DNA from: Exiguobacterium sp. FSL W8-0210
GTDB lineage: Bacteria; Bacillota; Bacilli; Exiguobacteriales; Exiguobacteriaceae
NCBI RefSeq assembly: GCF_038006045.1
Contig: NZ_JBBOUK010000001.1
Span: 1,591,001 to 1,655,000, forward strand
Direction of reading: 5' to 3'
DNA length: 64,000 nucleotides
In this document: positions 24,855 to 33,147 of the stretch, in pieces
How positions within the stretch are numbered: the stretch's first letter is position 1
Layout: the number at the start of each line of letters is the position of its first letter
Notes under the pieces: generated by a model
Told to the model about the DNA's origin: nothing
What the model saw: the letters and a program-made list of their open reading frames with translations, nothing else
Database searches by the model: none
Translations under genes and position numbers: made by a program

Positions 24855-27482
24855 ATGTTACGCTTCGTCATCAATCAATGGCGCCGGCAGCGCGGGAAAT
24901 TCATCCTGACGCTTGTCGGTGCACTGATCATCAGTGCCGGGCTCAGTTTAATGTTCAATCTCACAGACTCCAGTCAAGGGACGGTCGAACAGACGTTACA
25001 AAAGAAATGGTCGTCTGCGTATGATATCGTCGTGCGACCGAAAGGCAGTCAGATGACGACGGAATCAAATAATTTACTCGAACCGAATTATCTCAATGGG
25101 ATCAATGGTGGGATTTCGTTTAAGCAGTACCAACAAATCAAACAAATGAACGAGATTGATATCGCAGCTCCTGTTGCTGTCATGGGATACGCTAATATCG
25201 GCATCTCGATTCCAAATCAAATCCACTTTCCGGACGAGCCTGGTATTTATCGACTGAGTAATTCACATTATGGTGCTGGTGGATTTTCGAAAGAACTCAT
25301 TGCACAGGATGGTGCCTACTTTTCAACTACGGAAGAGCCGCTCGTTCCTCCGAATACGCGATTGATCCATCTTCAAGATCCGAAAGGTTTTTCATCCATA
25401 CAACCCTTTACCTATAGTCTTATCGTCGGAATCGATCCGGAGGCGGAAGCGCAACTCGTCGGTTTGGATAAGAGCATCCTGAATAAAAAGAAGTTTCGTT
25501 ACTTCAACCAGGAGGATGTCCCCTCAGCCAGCAAGGAGAGTTCCAACCAATTCAATATTCCGGTATTGATTAACCCAAAATCCTTCAATACGGGATATAG
25601 TCAATTTATGTTAGAACAAGTTAACGTCGATCTGAAAACGAAACAAGCACGCGACACATTCTATCAACGACTAGCTAAATCGAACGCCCCTCAACCTCTC
25701 GATCAAGAAAAACGGAAGATCATCCAAGACATTAAAGTCGATGCCTCTAAGGTCGAGAGCGCTTTTTTTGATTCCTTCCTCGGTCAAAAAACTAAGTCCC
25801 TTTCGCAAGCAGAAGCAAATACTGACGCTCAACTCGTCGCCCAGACAGGCTCTTTGACTTATCAAACGGTGAAGAGTCCGTTCCCTACACGGTGGGAGAA
25901 TGCTTATGAAGTGCATACAGCACCTACTACATTCAAAAACACGATATTATCGTCCTCTTATCTTCCGAAGCATGGCTTCCGGACGGTAGATTCTTATGAA
26001 ATAAAAATGAAAAAATCGGATGGATCTGCTTTTAAATCAATGAATCCTTATCTGACGTTTAATGTCGTCGGTTTGTATGATCCGAACAAGATCAATGTAT
26101 CCAAGGATCCATTGAACGAATTACCGATGGAGACCTATCGACCATCGGCTGCGAGTATCGTACTTGACTCAAAAAACGAGCCGGTCAATCCTGCCCAACC
26201 GATCAACACGACCGGGAATCCAATTGGTCTGTTGACGAACTCTCCAAACGTTCTCACGACGGTCGATAGTGTCAAAAAGGTGATGGGCGACCAATCGATT
26301 TCATCGATCCGGTTGAAAGTAAAGGGGGCTTCTTCTGTCGGTGAACAGTCAGATAAAACCTTACAACGCATCAAGTCGGAAATCGAACGAAAGACTGGTC
26401 ATATCGCTACGATCACCAAAGGGTCCTCCCCTCAACCGGTCGTCACGAAGGTCGTCGATGACGGGAAGACGCTCGGTTGGATCGAACAACCGTGGATCCA
26501 CATCGGCGCTGCGATGACGATCTTCCGCGAGACGAGCGTCGGTTTCTCAGGCGTCATCTTCGCGATGCTCGCTGTCGCCATCGTCTATGTCCTCGCGACA
26601 AGCTATGTTTCGATGCTCGCCCGCCGAAAAGAGTTCGCTGTTTTACTGGCACTCGGCTGGCGGACGAAGGATCTCTATAAAATCGTCTTGATCGAGGCGG
26701 CAATCCTCGCCGGATTCGTTTCAACAATCGCCTTGATCGTCGAAGGCATCTTCTCACTTGTTCGGAGCGAAGCGATGAACGGCTGGAGTCTCCTCTGGAT
26801 CGCACTGTTCAGTCTCGTCATCTACCTCGCTGGCGCAATCTGGTCGGCGTGGACGATCCGTCGCATCTCACCGTACGAAGCAATCAAGACCGGTGAATAC
26901 GCGAAAGCCGCTCGCGTCGGACTGAAACTTCGTTCGACGGTGACACTCGCACTAAAGGAACTGATCGGGAAATGGAAGCGCAATAGCCTATCCGTCCTCT
27001 CAATCGCTCTCCCAACGGCACTGCTGACGTTCTTCTTATTCGTGACGTTCCATTTACAAGGTGTTCTCTATACATCATGGCTCGGTCAATTCGTTGCCCT
27101 GCAAGTCGGTCCGATGCATTACGTGACGATGGGTGTTGCCATCACGATTGCCATTTTGACGACGGGTGAGATCATGTGGCAAAACGTCACCGATCGCAGG
27201 GCGTCGCTCGCCGTCCTAAAAGCACTCGGCTGGGCGAACGGCGCGATCCGACAGTTGATTGTCCTCGAAGGCTTCCTCGTCGGTCTGATTTCCGGTATCA
27301 TTGGATTGATCGTTGCCTATTCGACGATTTATGTCTTGTATGACCTCGTACCGTGGAATGAACCGTTATTGATTGGCGTATCGCTCGCCTTACCGATTTT
27401 GTTCGGTGTCATCGCCGCCTTCATCCCAGCTCAACTGGCAGCACGTGTTCAACCGTATCAAGAACTAAAAGATGCTTCGTAA
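24855..27482 (+). CDS. FtsX-like ABC transporter permease (875 aa)
   Basis: The ATG follows AAAGGAG. One N-terminal membrane segment (about 17-37) is followed by a very large outside region (about 40-570), then three membrane segments with the first FtsX core (YVSMLARRKEFAVLLALGWRTKDLY), one more segment pair, and a second FtsX core (TDRRASLAVLKALGWANGAIRQL) near the end. This matches the MacB-type permeases that drive export or extraction at the cell surface. Partner of the ATPase at 23346. Confidence 0.9.
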   Translation: MLRFVINQWRRQRGKFILTLVGALIISAGLSLMFNLTDSSQGTVEQTLQKKWSSAYDIVVRPKGSQMTTESNNLLEPNYLNGINGGISFKQYQQIKQMNEIDIAAPVAVMGYANIGISIPNQIHFPDEPGIYRLSNSHYGAGGFSKELIAQDGAYFSTTEEPLVPPNTRLIHLQDPKGFSSIQPFTYSLIVGIDPEAEAQLVGLDKSILNKKKFRYFNQEDVPSASKESSNQFNIPVLINPKSFNTGYSQFMLEQVNVDLKTKQARDTFYQRLAKSNAPQPLDQEKRKIIQDIKVDASKVESAFFDSFLGQKTKSLSQAEANTDAQLVAQTGSLTYQTVKSPFPTRWENAYEVHTAPTTFKNTILSSSYLPKHGFRTVDSYEIKMKKSDGSAFKSMNPYLTFNVVGLYDPNKINVSKDPLNELPMETYRPSAASIVLDSKNEPVNPAQPINTTGNPIGLLTNSPNVLTTVDSVKKVMGDQSISSIRLKVKGASSVGEQSDKTLQRIKSEIERKTGHIATITKGSSPQPVVTKVVDDGKTLGWIEQPWIHIGAAMTIFRETSVGFSGVIFAMLAVAIVYVLATSYVSMLARRKEFAVLLALGWRTKDLYKIVLIEAAILAGFVSTIALIVEGIFSLVRSEAMNGWSLLWIALFSLVIYLAGAIWSAWTIRRISPYEAIKTGEYAKAARVGLKLRSTVTLALKELIGKWKRNSLSVLSIALPTALLTFFLFVTFHLQGVLYTSWLGQFVALQVGPMHYVTMGVAITIAILTTGEIMWQNVTDRRASLAVLKALGWANGAIRQLIVLEGFLVGLISGIIGLIVAYSTIYVLYDLVPWNEPLLIGVSLALPILFGVIAAFIPAQLAARVQPYQELKDAS

Positions 27483-27499
27483 TCAAAGGAGTTGTACAC

Positions 27500-28027
27500 C
27501 TGAATTCTATTCAGGCAATATTTCTTGACCGGGACGGAACGATTGGTGGAGATGACACCGTCCACTACCCTGGAACGTTTGCGTTATTTCCATACGTTCC
27601 TTCGCTAATCGAACGCTTACGTAACCAAGGGATTTTACTGATTGCGTTCACGAATCAACCTGGTATCTCAAAAGGATTTGCCCGTGAAGAGGATTTTCGG
27701 ACAGAATTACTGAGCTTCGGCTTTGATGATACGCTCATTTGTCCTCATGCAGCGGAAGATTGTTGCACTTGTCGCAAACCGTCACCTGAATTATTATGGC
27801 AAGCTCAAGTAAAACACGATCTCCGACTCGATCAGTGTGTCGTCATTGGGGACCGATGGAGTGATATGGTGGCAGCTGCGCACGCCGGGTGTATCAAAAT
27901 CTTAGTTCGAACCGGTGCCGGAGAGAGCTCCATTCGTGATTACGCTGATCGCGTGGAACAAGCAAACGTCGACTATATTGCCGACGACTTGACGGACGCG
28001 ATCGCTTGGCTCGATACGCAAAACTGA
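27500..28027 (+). CDS. HAD-IIIA phosphatase (GmhB-like) with CTG start
   Basis: 175 aa if read from the CTG at 27500. AAAGGAG lies exactly 8 nt upstream and there is no in-frame ATG, GTG or TTG between it and the first motif, so CTG is the only sensible start. Motifs: FLDRDGTIGG (DxDGT nucleophile), FTNQPGISKG, a zinc-loop-like CPH...CCTCRKP, and VIGDRWSDMVAA. Family members dephosphorylate heptose-bisphosphates, histidinol phosphate or similar sugars. Begins 17 nt after the permease stop, so is co-transcribed with the ABC system. Confidence 0.88.
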   Translation: MNSIQAIFLDRDGTIGGDDTVHYPGTFALFPYVPSLIERLRNQGILLIAFTNQPGISKGFAREEDFRTELLSFGFDDTLICPHAAEDCCTCRKPSPELLWQAQVKHDLRLDQCVVIGDRWSDMVAAAHAGCIKILVRTGAGESSIRDYADRVEQANVDYIADDLTDAIAWLDTQN

Positions 28028-28034
28028 ACAAACG

Positions 28035-28071
28035 AAAAGGCGCGACTTCCGTTTACGGAATTGCGCCTTTT
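28035..28071. terminator. Bidirectional terminator
   Basis: AAAAGGCGC...GCGCCTTTT with inner TTCCG/CGGAA stem between the HAD gene and the convergent small membrane protein. Confidence 0.85.
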
Positions 28072-28072
28072 G

Positions 28073-28159
28073 TTATTTCTTGGAACGTTTCGATTGAGGA
28101 GCTACGAAGATACTGTTCGCTAACACAAATAAGATTGCAAACCATGTCCAAAATGACAT
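28073..28159 (-). CDS. Tiny membrane protein (28 aa)
   Basis: ATG at 28159 with AAGGAGG 7-8 nt upstream. The product starts MSFWTWFAILFVLANSIFVA, a single membrane segment, and ends in a basic tail (SKRSKK), so the tail should be cytoplasmic. It ends right at the shared terminator. Too short for family assignment; no toxin motif recognised. The strong ribosome binding site and terminator argue that it is real. Confidence 0.65.
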   Translation of the reverse strand: MSFWTWFAILFVLANSIFVAPQSKRSKK

Positions 28160-28230
28160 GCTACCGCCTCCTTTTGATGATGCGAGGGTACTTAAACTGT
28201 CTTCTTGTTCTTACCAAAAAGTTCCTGCAA

Positions 28231-28353
28231 TCATTTGTTAGCGATTTTTCGTAATAGATAGAGTGCATAGATGATCGATGGGATCGCCATCGCCATAAGA
28301 ATGAGATGGACACTCCCAAATAAAAGATTCATTGCTAGACTAAAATCTGACAC
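28231..28353 (-). CDS. Small membrane protein (40 aa)
   Basis: GTG at 28353, 8 nt after AGGAGG. One or two hydrophobic segments (MNLLFGSVHLILMAMAIPSI then IYALYLL) and a basic end (RKIANK). After the TGA, the same frame continues for 12 sensible codons (LQELFGKNKKTV) to a second stop, so an earlier form may have been longer. It is followed by the 28-aa protein gene, forming a small operon. Confidence 0.6.
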   Translation of the reverse strand: MSDFSLAMNLLFGSVHLILMAMAIPSIIYALYLLRKIANK

Positions 28354-28360
28354 TTTTGTT

Positions 28361-28604
28361 TCCTCCTACGTTTCAATGGTCCTTATATTTATTTTACTAT
28401 AATAATACATTCACTATATTTTGAACTCTTACAATTATGTAATAATTTTCAATTCACATTCTTTTTCCAATACTTCACGGTTACACTAAACGTATGAAAA
28501 AGAGAAAGTACTCATCGATGGTCTTCTCTTTTCCTTGAACAATTAGCTGATATTGTACACCTGTTTTTGATCAATCATCATTATGAATCAGCTAATCGTT
28601 ATTT
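28361..28604. other. Intergenic region with divergent promoters
   Basis: About 245 nt, AT-rich, between the small membrane protein operon (minus) and the tandem paralogues (plus). It holds a hairpin of AAAAGAGAA and TTCTCTTTT at about 28498-28532, which could act as attenuator or terminator. No ORF with a ribosome binding site was found. Confidence 0.4.
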
Positions 28605-28619
28605 AAAGGAGTGAAAGTA

Positions 28620-29876
28620 GTGCATATCTTAACTACCCAATTAGTCAAATTCATTCTCGAGAAGTATCAGTTAAATGATTACATTCTCTATGAGTCATCT
28701 TACGCTCGACACAAAATAAACGACCAAACCGTCTACTCTTTTGAAACGTTTTGGATTCCGCGAGGTGCATCTGTTATCGAGGAAGAGGATGAAACGATGC
28801 TTCCAGAAGGAACCGTGCAGATTACGATTGACCCTGTTACGAAACGAACGACGACGTTATCCTTACACGGTCCGACCTCGATTCATTCCGTGCCTAACGA
28901 TTTACGTGATCCAACCACTCGTATCGCTTGGATCGAATCAGAGACCGACATGATCCATGGTACGCATTTCATGCTCGAAGAAGAAAACGAAACTTTTTTT
29001 AGTTATGTGAGTTGTCATGAAGGGATTCGGCTGTCTCCCGGTTGTTTCATTCATCTGACGTTAACGGACAACGGTCAATTCGATGAGTTGTTACTATACG
29101 GTCCTCATCCGCTTGATCATCATGTGAAACAGGAACCTTTCGCCTTAACGCTTGAGGACATCAAATCGCTAACTAAACAACAACTAAAATGGTTCTCGTA
29201 TACAAAACCAGGACATCAATACGCGCATACCGTCGTCGAGACGATCGTGACGCAAGAAGGATCTATCCTTGTGCCTAGTAAACTGGATTTCACGTCATCA
29301 CTTGATCGAAATGACATCTTAACGTGGGCAAATCCGTCAACTTCAATTCTCAAGCGCCATCCTTTCCAATCAGCAGCAAGCGTGACAGCAGAGGATGTGG
29401 TCATGCAGACCGAACATCCTGATTTTCGTCCGATCCAGCAAAAGACAGTGAACGCCTGTCGAATTGCGATTCAAGAAATCGTCCAAAACGTCTACCCCAG
29501 TGAATCCGGACAATGGGCGATTCGTCACATCTACCGGCAATATCCTTACCTTGCTGTCAAATTATCTCGCGCGAATCCGACGTCCTATGTTGATCAGCAA
29601 AGACGCGTCACGATTCTACTTGATGAAAAGACGCTTGACTGGATTAGCTTGACCGACGATCAGGAACTCCATACCGTTTTCGCATCCGTTACTGCACCAG
29701 AGCTCGAGGATGATCAGCAAGATGTCATGTTCAATGCATTACGTCCGTACCTTTTGCTCACGCCGCGTTATGTGTTCGATATCTCAAAAGGTCAATACGT
29801 TCTTTGTGGTTTACTTGACTCGAACCATGCCTACTTACCAGCAACAAATGAGGTCGTTTTAATACGTGATCTATAA
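28620..29876 (+). CDS. Hypothetical protein, first of a tandem pair (418 aa)
   Basis: GTG at 28620, 8 nt after AAAGGAG. No signal peptide or membrane segment. It reads like a repeat of two similar alpha+beta domains, with VSCHEGIRLSPGCFIHLTL (about 125-145) and YVFDISKGQYVLCGLLDSNHAY near the end. The latter recalls YcdB/YcdC-type domains, but this is a weak impression. It is clearly homologous along its whole length to the next gene. Function unknown. Confidence 0.72.
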   Translation: MHILTTQLVKFILEKYQLNDYILYESSYARHKINDQTVYSFETFWIPRGASVIEEEDETMLPEGTVQITIDPVTKRTTTLSLHGPTSIHSVPNDLRDPTTRIAWIESETDMIHGTHFMLEEENETFFSYVSCHEGIRLSPGCFIHLTLTDNGQFDELLLYGPHPLDHHVKQEPFALTLEDIKSLTKQQLKWFSYTKPGHQYAHTVVETIVTQEGSILVPSKLDFTSSLDRNDILTWANPSTSILKRHPFQSAASVTAEDVVMQTEHPDFRPIQQKTVNACRIAIQEIVQNVYPSESGQWAIRHIYRQYPYLAVKLSRANPTSYVDQQRRVTILLDEKTLDWISLTDDQELHTVFASVTAPELEDDQQDVMFNALRPYLLLTPRYVFDISKGQYVLCGLLDSNHAYLPATNEVVLIRDL

Positions 29877-29906
29877 AGTGAAGTTAGATATAAAGGAGTG
29901 AACGAG

Positions 29907-31181
29907 TTGCATCCATTAACGAAAGATTTAATCTCCCATATCCAAGACAAATATCAACTGAACGATTATGTCTTACATGAAACCTTCTATCGCCGTGAAA
30001 AAATTCATGGTGAAACGCAATATTCGCTTGAGACATGTTGGTTCCCCATCAATCACGGCCCTTGGTCTGAAGACGAGAGTTATCCAGACGGTACGATAGA
30101 GATTCAAGTCGATACGGCTACAAAACGAACGACTTCGATCCACAAAAATGGCGCTGTCGCGATTTATTCAGTTCCAGAGGATTTATGTGATTCAGACATA
30201 CGGATTGCTTGGCTTGAGCAAGAATTAGGAATGACGTTCGAGAAGCAGTTCATGTTCCTTACGCATCAAGTTTCCCTGTATCAGTATGTCAGCTGTCATC
30301 ACGGAATTCGCCTCTCCCCTGGTCTGTTCATATCGCTTGAGCTAACGAATGAAGGAGCGCTCGATTCTTTCAGTATCTATGGAACCCCCGCGCTGAGTAA
30401 CAAGTATTCGACTGAACTGTTCACATTATCCCTTGAACAAATGGCTCCTATCATCTCGCAACAGTTCCGGAGTTTTTCAATTCCTAACGAACACCAACGC
30501 AAACTAGCATATGCAATTGAAGAAACCTTTGTTTCTCAAGACGGCTTGCGCACGTATCCTCTATGTAATCCCGAAACTTCGTCCGTTGCCATAAACGAGA
30601 TCGTGACATGGGACAAACCGTCCACGTTCTCCTATACGCGCAAATTGATTAAGCGGCGAGACACCGTCACGGCACTCGATGCCGAAGCTCAAACGTCACA
30701 TCCGGATTACCGACCGTTGACTGACGAGATGCTGGAAACATGTCAGTCGATTGCTGTAGATCTCATCGCTGCGGAATATCCGGAGGAGTCCGGAGCTTGG
30801 ACGATTCAAGAAATCCATCGGGATTTTCCATTCATTAACGTAGTAGTACGCCGGACTCGTGACGACATAAATCTCGCTTACAAACGTCGTTTAACGATTC
30901 TTCTGATGGAAGATACTTTTGAAGTCAGCCTAATCGTTGATAACGAAGCATTTATTGACCTCTTTCATGATTCGACACAAGGATTGCCAAATAGCGTTCC
31001 GGAAGAAGTCATACGTCACGCACTCATGCCTTACCTGACATTGAAACCGTATTATGTCTTCGACCGGGCACTTGACCACTATGTTCTCTGTGGTTTGCTT
31101 GACTCGAACCACGCTTATTTACTGACAACAAATGAGGTTGTCTTACTCGACGACCTGTATGTCATTTCAGCCACTGATTGA
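29907..31181 (+). CDS. Hypothetical protein, second of a tandem pair (424 aa)
   Basis: TTG at 29907, 8 nt after AAAGGAG; both paralogues then begin MH-L-T and share YQLNDY, VSCHHGIRLSPG, HPDYRPL and VLCGLLDSNHAY. Divergence is moderate, so the duplication is old. Cytoplasmic, no membrane segment. It begins 30 nt after the first gene's stop (same operon), and its 3' end overlaps the convergent nucleotidyltransferase gene by 20 nt. Function unknown. Confidence 0.72.
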   Translation: MHPLTKDLISHIQDKYQLNDYVLHETFYRREKIHGETQYSLETCWFPINHGPWSEDESYPDGTIEIQVDTATKRTTSIHKNGAVAIYSVPEDLCDSDIRIAWLEQELGMTFEKQFMFLTHQVSLYQYVSCHHGIRLSPGLFISLELTNEGALDSFSIYGTPALSNKYSTELFTLSLEQMAPIISQQFRSFSIPNEHQRKLAYAIEETFVSQDGLRTYPLCNPETSSVAINEIVTWDKPSTFSYTRKLIKRRDTVTALDAEAQTSHPDYRPLTDEMLETCQSIAVDLIAAEYPEESGAWTIQEIHRDFPFINVVVRRTRDDINLAYKRRLTILLMEDTFEVSLIVDNEAFIDLFHDSTQGLPNSVPEEVIRHALMPYLTLKPYYVFDRALDHYVLCGLLDSNHAYLLTTNEVVLLDDLYVISATD

Positions 31182-31692
31182 TTCGCTTCTTTACTGCTTG
31201 CGGAAGAACGAGGCTTCTCAGCTGTTCGAGACGCTTGCAGTCCACTTCCTGTTTTGTAAATACGTCTTCAATCATCGCGACCTTTTGTTCCCGCCCTGGA
31301 ATCAGTTGATAAATGACATACCAATCAACGAGTGACATGAACGGACGTCCAGCTGAATCGATTGATTGTTCATCAAACGGATAGATGAACACGCCCTCAC
31401 CATGACGAATCTGCAGTCCGCTCATCAAATCGATATCGATTCCTTCAATCATAAATTCTTGGAACACTTCCGTCGCGTAAAGTGACGTCTTGTCTTGTTC
31501 GACGACAGTCCCCATGTCCGCCAACAGTTGGACTGCTCGTTCGGCGTCCGCTAACGCGACGACGAGATCGATGTCGCGCGGTACAACTGGTAGTCCATGC
31601 TGCGCCAACAATAATGAACCACCGATACCAAAATGAATCCGTTCTTGCTGCAAACACGCGACGACTTTTTCTAAGACTTGCTCAATACTCAT
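31162..31692 (-). CDS. Nucleotidyltransferase-fold protein
   Basis: 176 aa. GGSLLLAQHGLPVVPRDIDLVV holds the GS and DxD residues of the minimal nucleotidyltransferase fold (about residues 24-45), the type seen in MNT-like or DUF6036-like proteins. It is coupled by ATGA overlap to the upstream TetR gene, and convergent with the tandem paralogues. Substrate unknown; no partner HEPN gene beside it. Confidence 0.75.
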   Translation of the reverse strand: MSIEQVLEKVVACLQQERIHFGIGGSLLLAQHGLPVVPRDIDLVVALADAERAVQLLADMGTVVEQDKTSLYATEVFQEFMIEGIDIDLMSGLQIRHGEGVFIYPFDEQSIDSAGRPFMSLVDWYVIYQLIPGREQKVAMIEDVFTKQEVDCKRLEQLRSLVLPQAVKKRINQWLK

Positions 31693-32276
31693 CGTCGGAA
31701 CCCCGCTGCTCGAAACGGCCCTTCCATCGAAATCGTAAAGATGATCCGGGCAATTTCTTCCGGTGATGTCTCGTTTGGATGGCGCAACCAGGATTCGATG
31801 ACACCGAGATGGGCGGCTGAGAGATAGGCAATGAGATAATTTTCTGGAACGAGCCGTTCTCCTTGTTCCGGTAGTCCCGAGAACAGAATCTGTTGCATGT
31901 AATCACGGACGCGATTCCGAAACATCCCGTCACTCGTCGGACTGAGTAGGATCCGCATCAGCGTCCGATTCTCATAGAGGAAGATCAAAAACGGGATGAT
32001 GCGCCGGTATGGCGAGTCCTCCTTTTGGTTGATCAGGACAAAGGGAATCTCGCGTTCAAACGTCGCTTCAATCTTTTCAAAAATCTCATTCGTCATCCGC
32101 TCGAGTAGTTCGTATTTATCCGCGTAATGATGGTAGAACGTCCCGCGGTTGACTTCCGCCCGATCCGTCAACAACTTAATCGTCACAGCATCAAAACCAA
32201 CTTCGTCGATCAGCTGAAGGAACGTCTCACGAATCCTCCGGTCGGTCCGAATGACGCGTAAATCCTGTTTTTTCAT
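31689..32276 (-). CDS. TetR family regulator of the adjacent ABC exporter
   Basis: 195 aa from the ATG at 32276, 6-9 nt after GAGGCG. N-terminal helix-turn-helix TIKLLTDRAEVNRGTFYHHYADKYELLERM. Divergent from the ABC-2 exporter at 32431, with a perfect 16-bp palindrome between them: the classical layout of a ligand-released repressor controlling a drug exporter. C-terminal part resembles TetR regulators with DUF-type ligand pockets. Confidence 0.9.
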   Translation of the reverse strand: MKKQDLRVIRTDRRIRETFLQLIDEVGFDAVTIKLLTDRAEVNRGTFYHHYADKYELLERMTNEIFEKIEATFEREIPFVLINQKEDSPYRRIIPFLIFLYENRTLMRILLSPTSDGMFRNRVRDYMQQILFSGLPEQGERLVPENYLIAYLSAAHLGVIESWLRHPNETSPEEIARIIFTISMEGPFRAAGFRR

Positions 32277-32312
32277 TGAAATCGCCTCTTTCTTCAACAT
32301 TTTAGAAGGATG

Positions 32313-32328
32313 TGTCGCTTAAGCGACA
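32313..32328. promoter_or_regulatory. TetR operator, perfect palindrome
   Basis: TGTCGCTTAAGCGACA is a perfect 16-bp palindrome, 20 nt upstream of the exporter -35 box and 37 nt upstream of the tetR start. Confidence 0.7.
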
Positions 32329-32347
32329 GATGGACGTCAACTGGTCA

Positions 32348-32376
32348 TTGCTCCCAGTTTATCTCCCTTTTATAAT
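32348..32376 (+). promoter_or_regulatory. Sigma-A promoter of the ABC-2 exporter operon
   Basis: TTGCTC, 17-nt spacer, TATAAT; 55 nt before the ATG at 32431. Confidence 0.7.
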
Positions 32377-32430
32377 GAAATTAATCAACACGTTGTTCAA
32401 TAATTATTTCATAAAAGGAGGGAGAATACG

Positions 32431-33147
32431 ATGGATTTACAACTACACGGTGTATCAAAATCGTTTCATCAACAGGACGTCCTCCAACAGATTGATCTTT
32501 TGATTCCGTCCGGTGAGATTTGTGGCTTGCTCGGTCCGTCAGGTTCCGGTAAGACGACGTTGATTCGCTTGATGATCGGCGCGATTCAAGCAGATGCTGG
32601 AACGATTCAAATCGGTGACACTTCGATGCCGAACTTTAAGATGTTATCAGAGATCGGTTTCATGCCACAAAACGATGCTTTGTACGAGGATTTATCTGGT
32701 CTTGCGAACCTACAGTTTTTCGGTTCCTTATACAACATGTCTCGTCAGGACTTAGCAAAACGAATCGAAGAAGTGTTGACGCTCGTCGATTTGACGAATG
32801 ATCAAAAAAAGCTCGTCCGTCATTATTCCGGTGGGATGAAGAAACGATTGTCCCTTGCCATCTCAATCCTACATCGTCCAAGCATTCTATTCCTGGATGA
32901 ACCGACCGTCGGGATCGATCCCGTGTTACGCCGCCAGATTTGGAATCAATTCCAAGCGATTCGTACGCAAGGTACGACGATTGTCGTCTCGACCCACGTC
33001 ATGGATGAAATCAATGAATGTGACCGGGCTGCATTGATCTATAACGGTCGGATTATCGCCTACGATCCGCTCGACCGTTTGCTCGCACAGACTGAAAACG
33101 GTCAGGTCGAGGAACTGTTCCTGCTCGCTGGAAAGGACGTGACGTGA
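32431..33147 (+). CDS. ABC-2 exporter ATP-binding protein
   Basis: 238 aa; AAAGGAGGGAG upstream. Walker A GPSGSGKTT, Q-loop MPQNDALYEDL, signature YSGGMKKRLSLAISIL, Walker B ILFLDEPTVGIDP, H-loop STH. It belongs to the CcmA/DrrA-like branch used for drug or polymer export. Stop overlaps the permease start. Regulated by the divergent TetR protein. Confidence 0.93.
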   Translation: MDLQLHGVSKSFHQQDVLQQIDLLIPSGEICGLLGPSGSGKTTLIRLMIGAIQADAGTIQIGDTSMPNFKMLSEIGFMPQNDALYEDLSGLANLQFFGSLYNMSRQDLAKRIEEVLTLVDLTNDQKKLVRHYSGGMKKRLSLAISILHRPSILFLDEPTVGIDPVLRRQIWNQFQAIRTQGTTIVVSTHVMDEINECDRAALIYNGRIIAYDPLDRLLAQTENGQVEELFLLAGKDVT

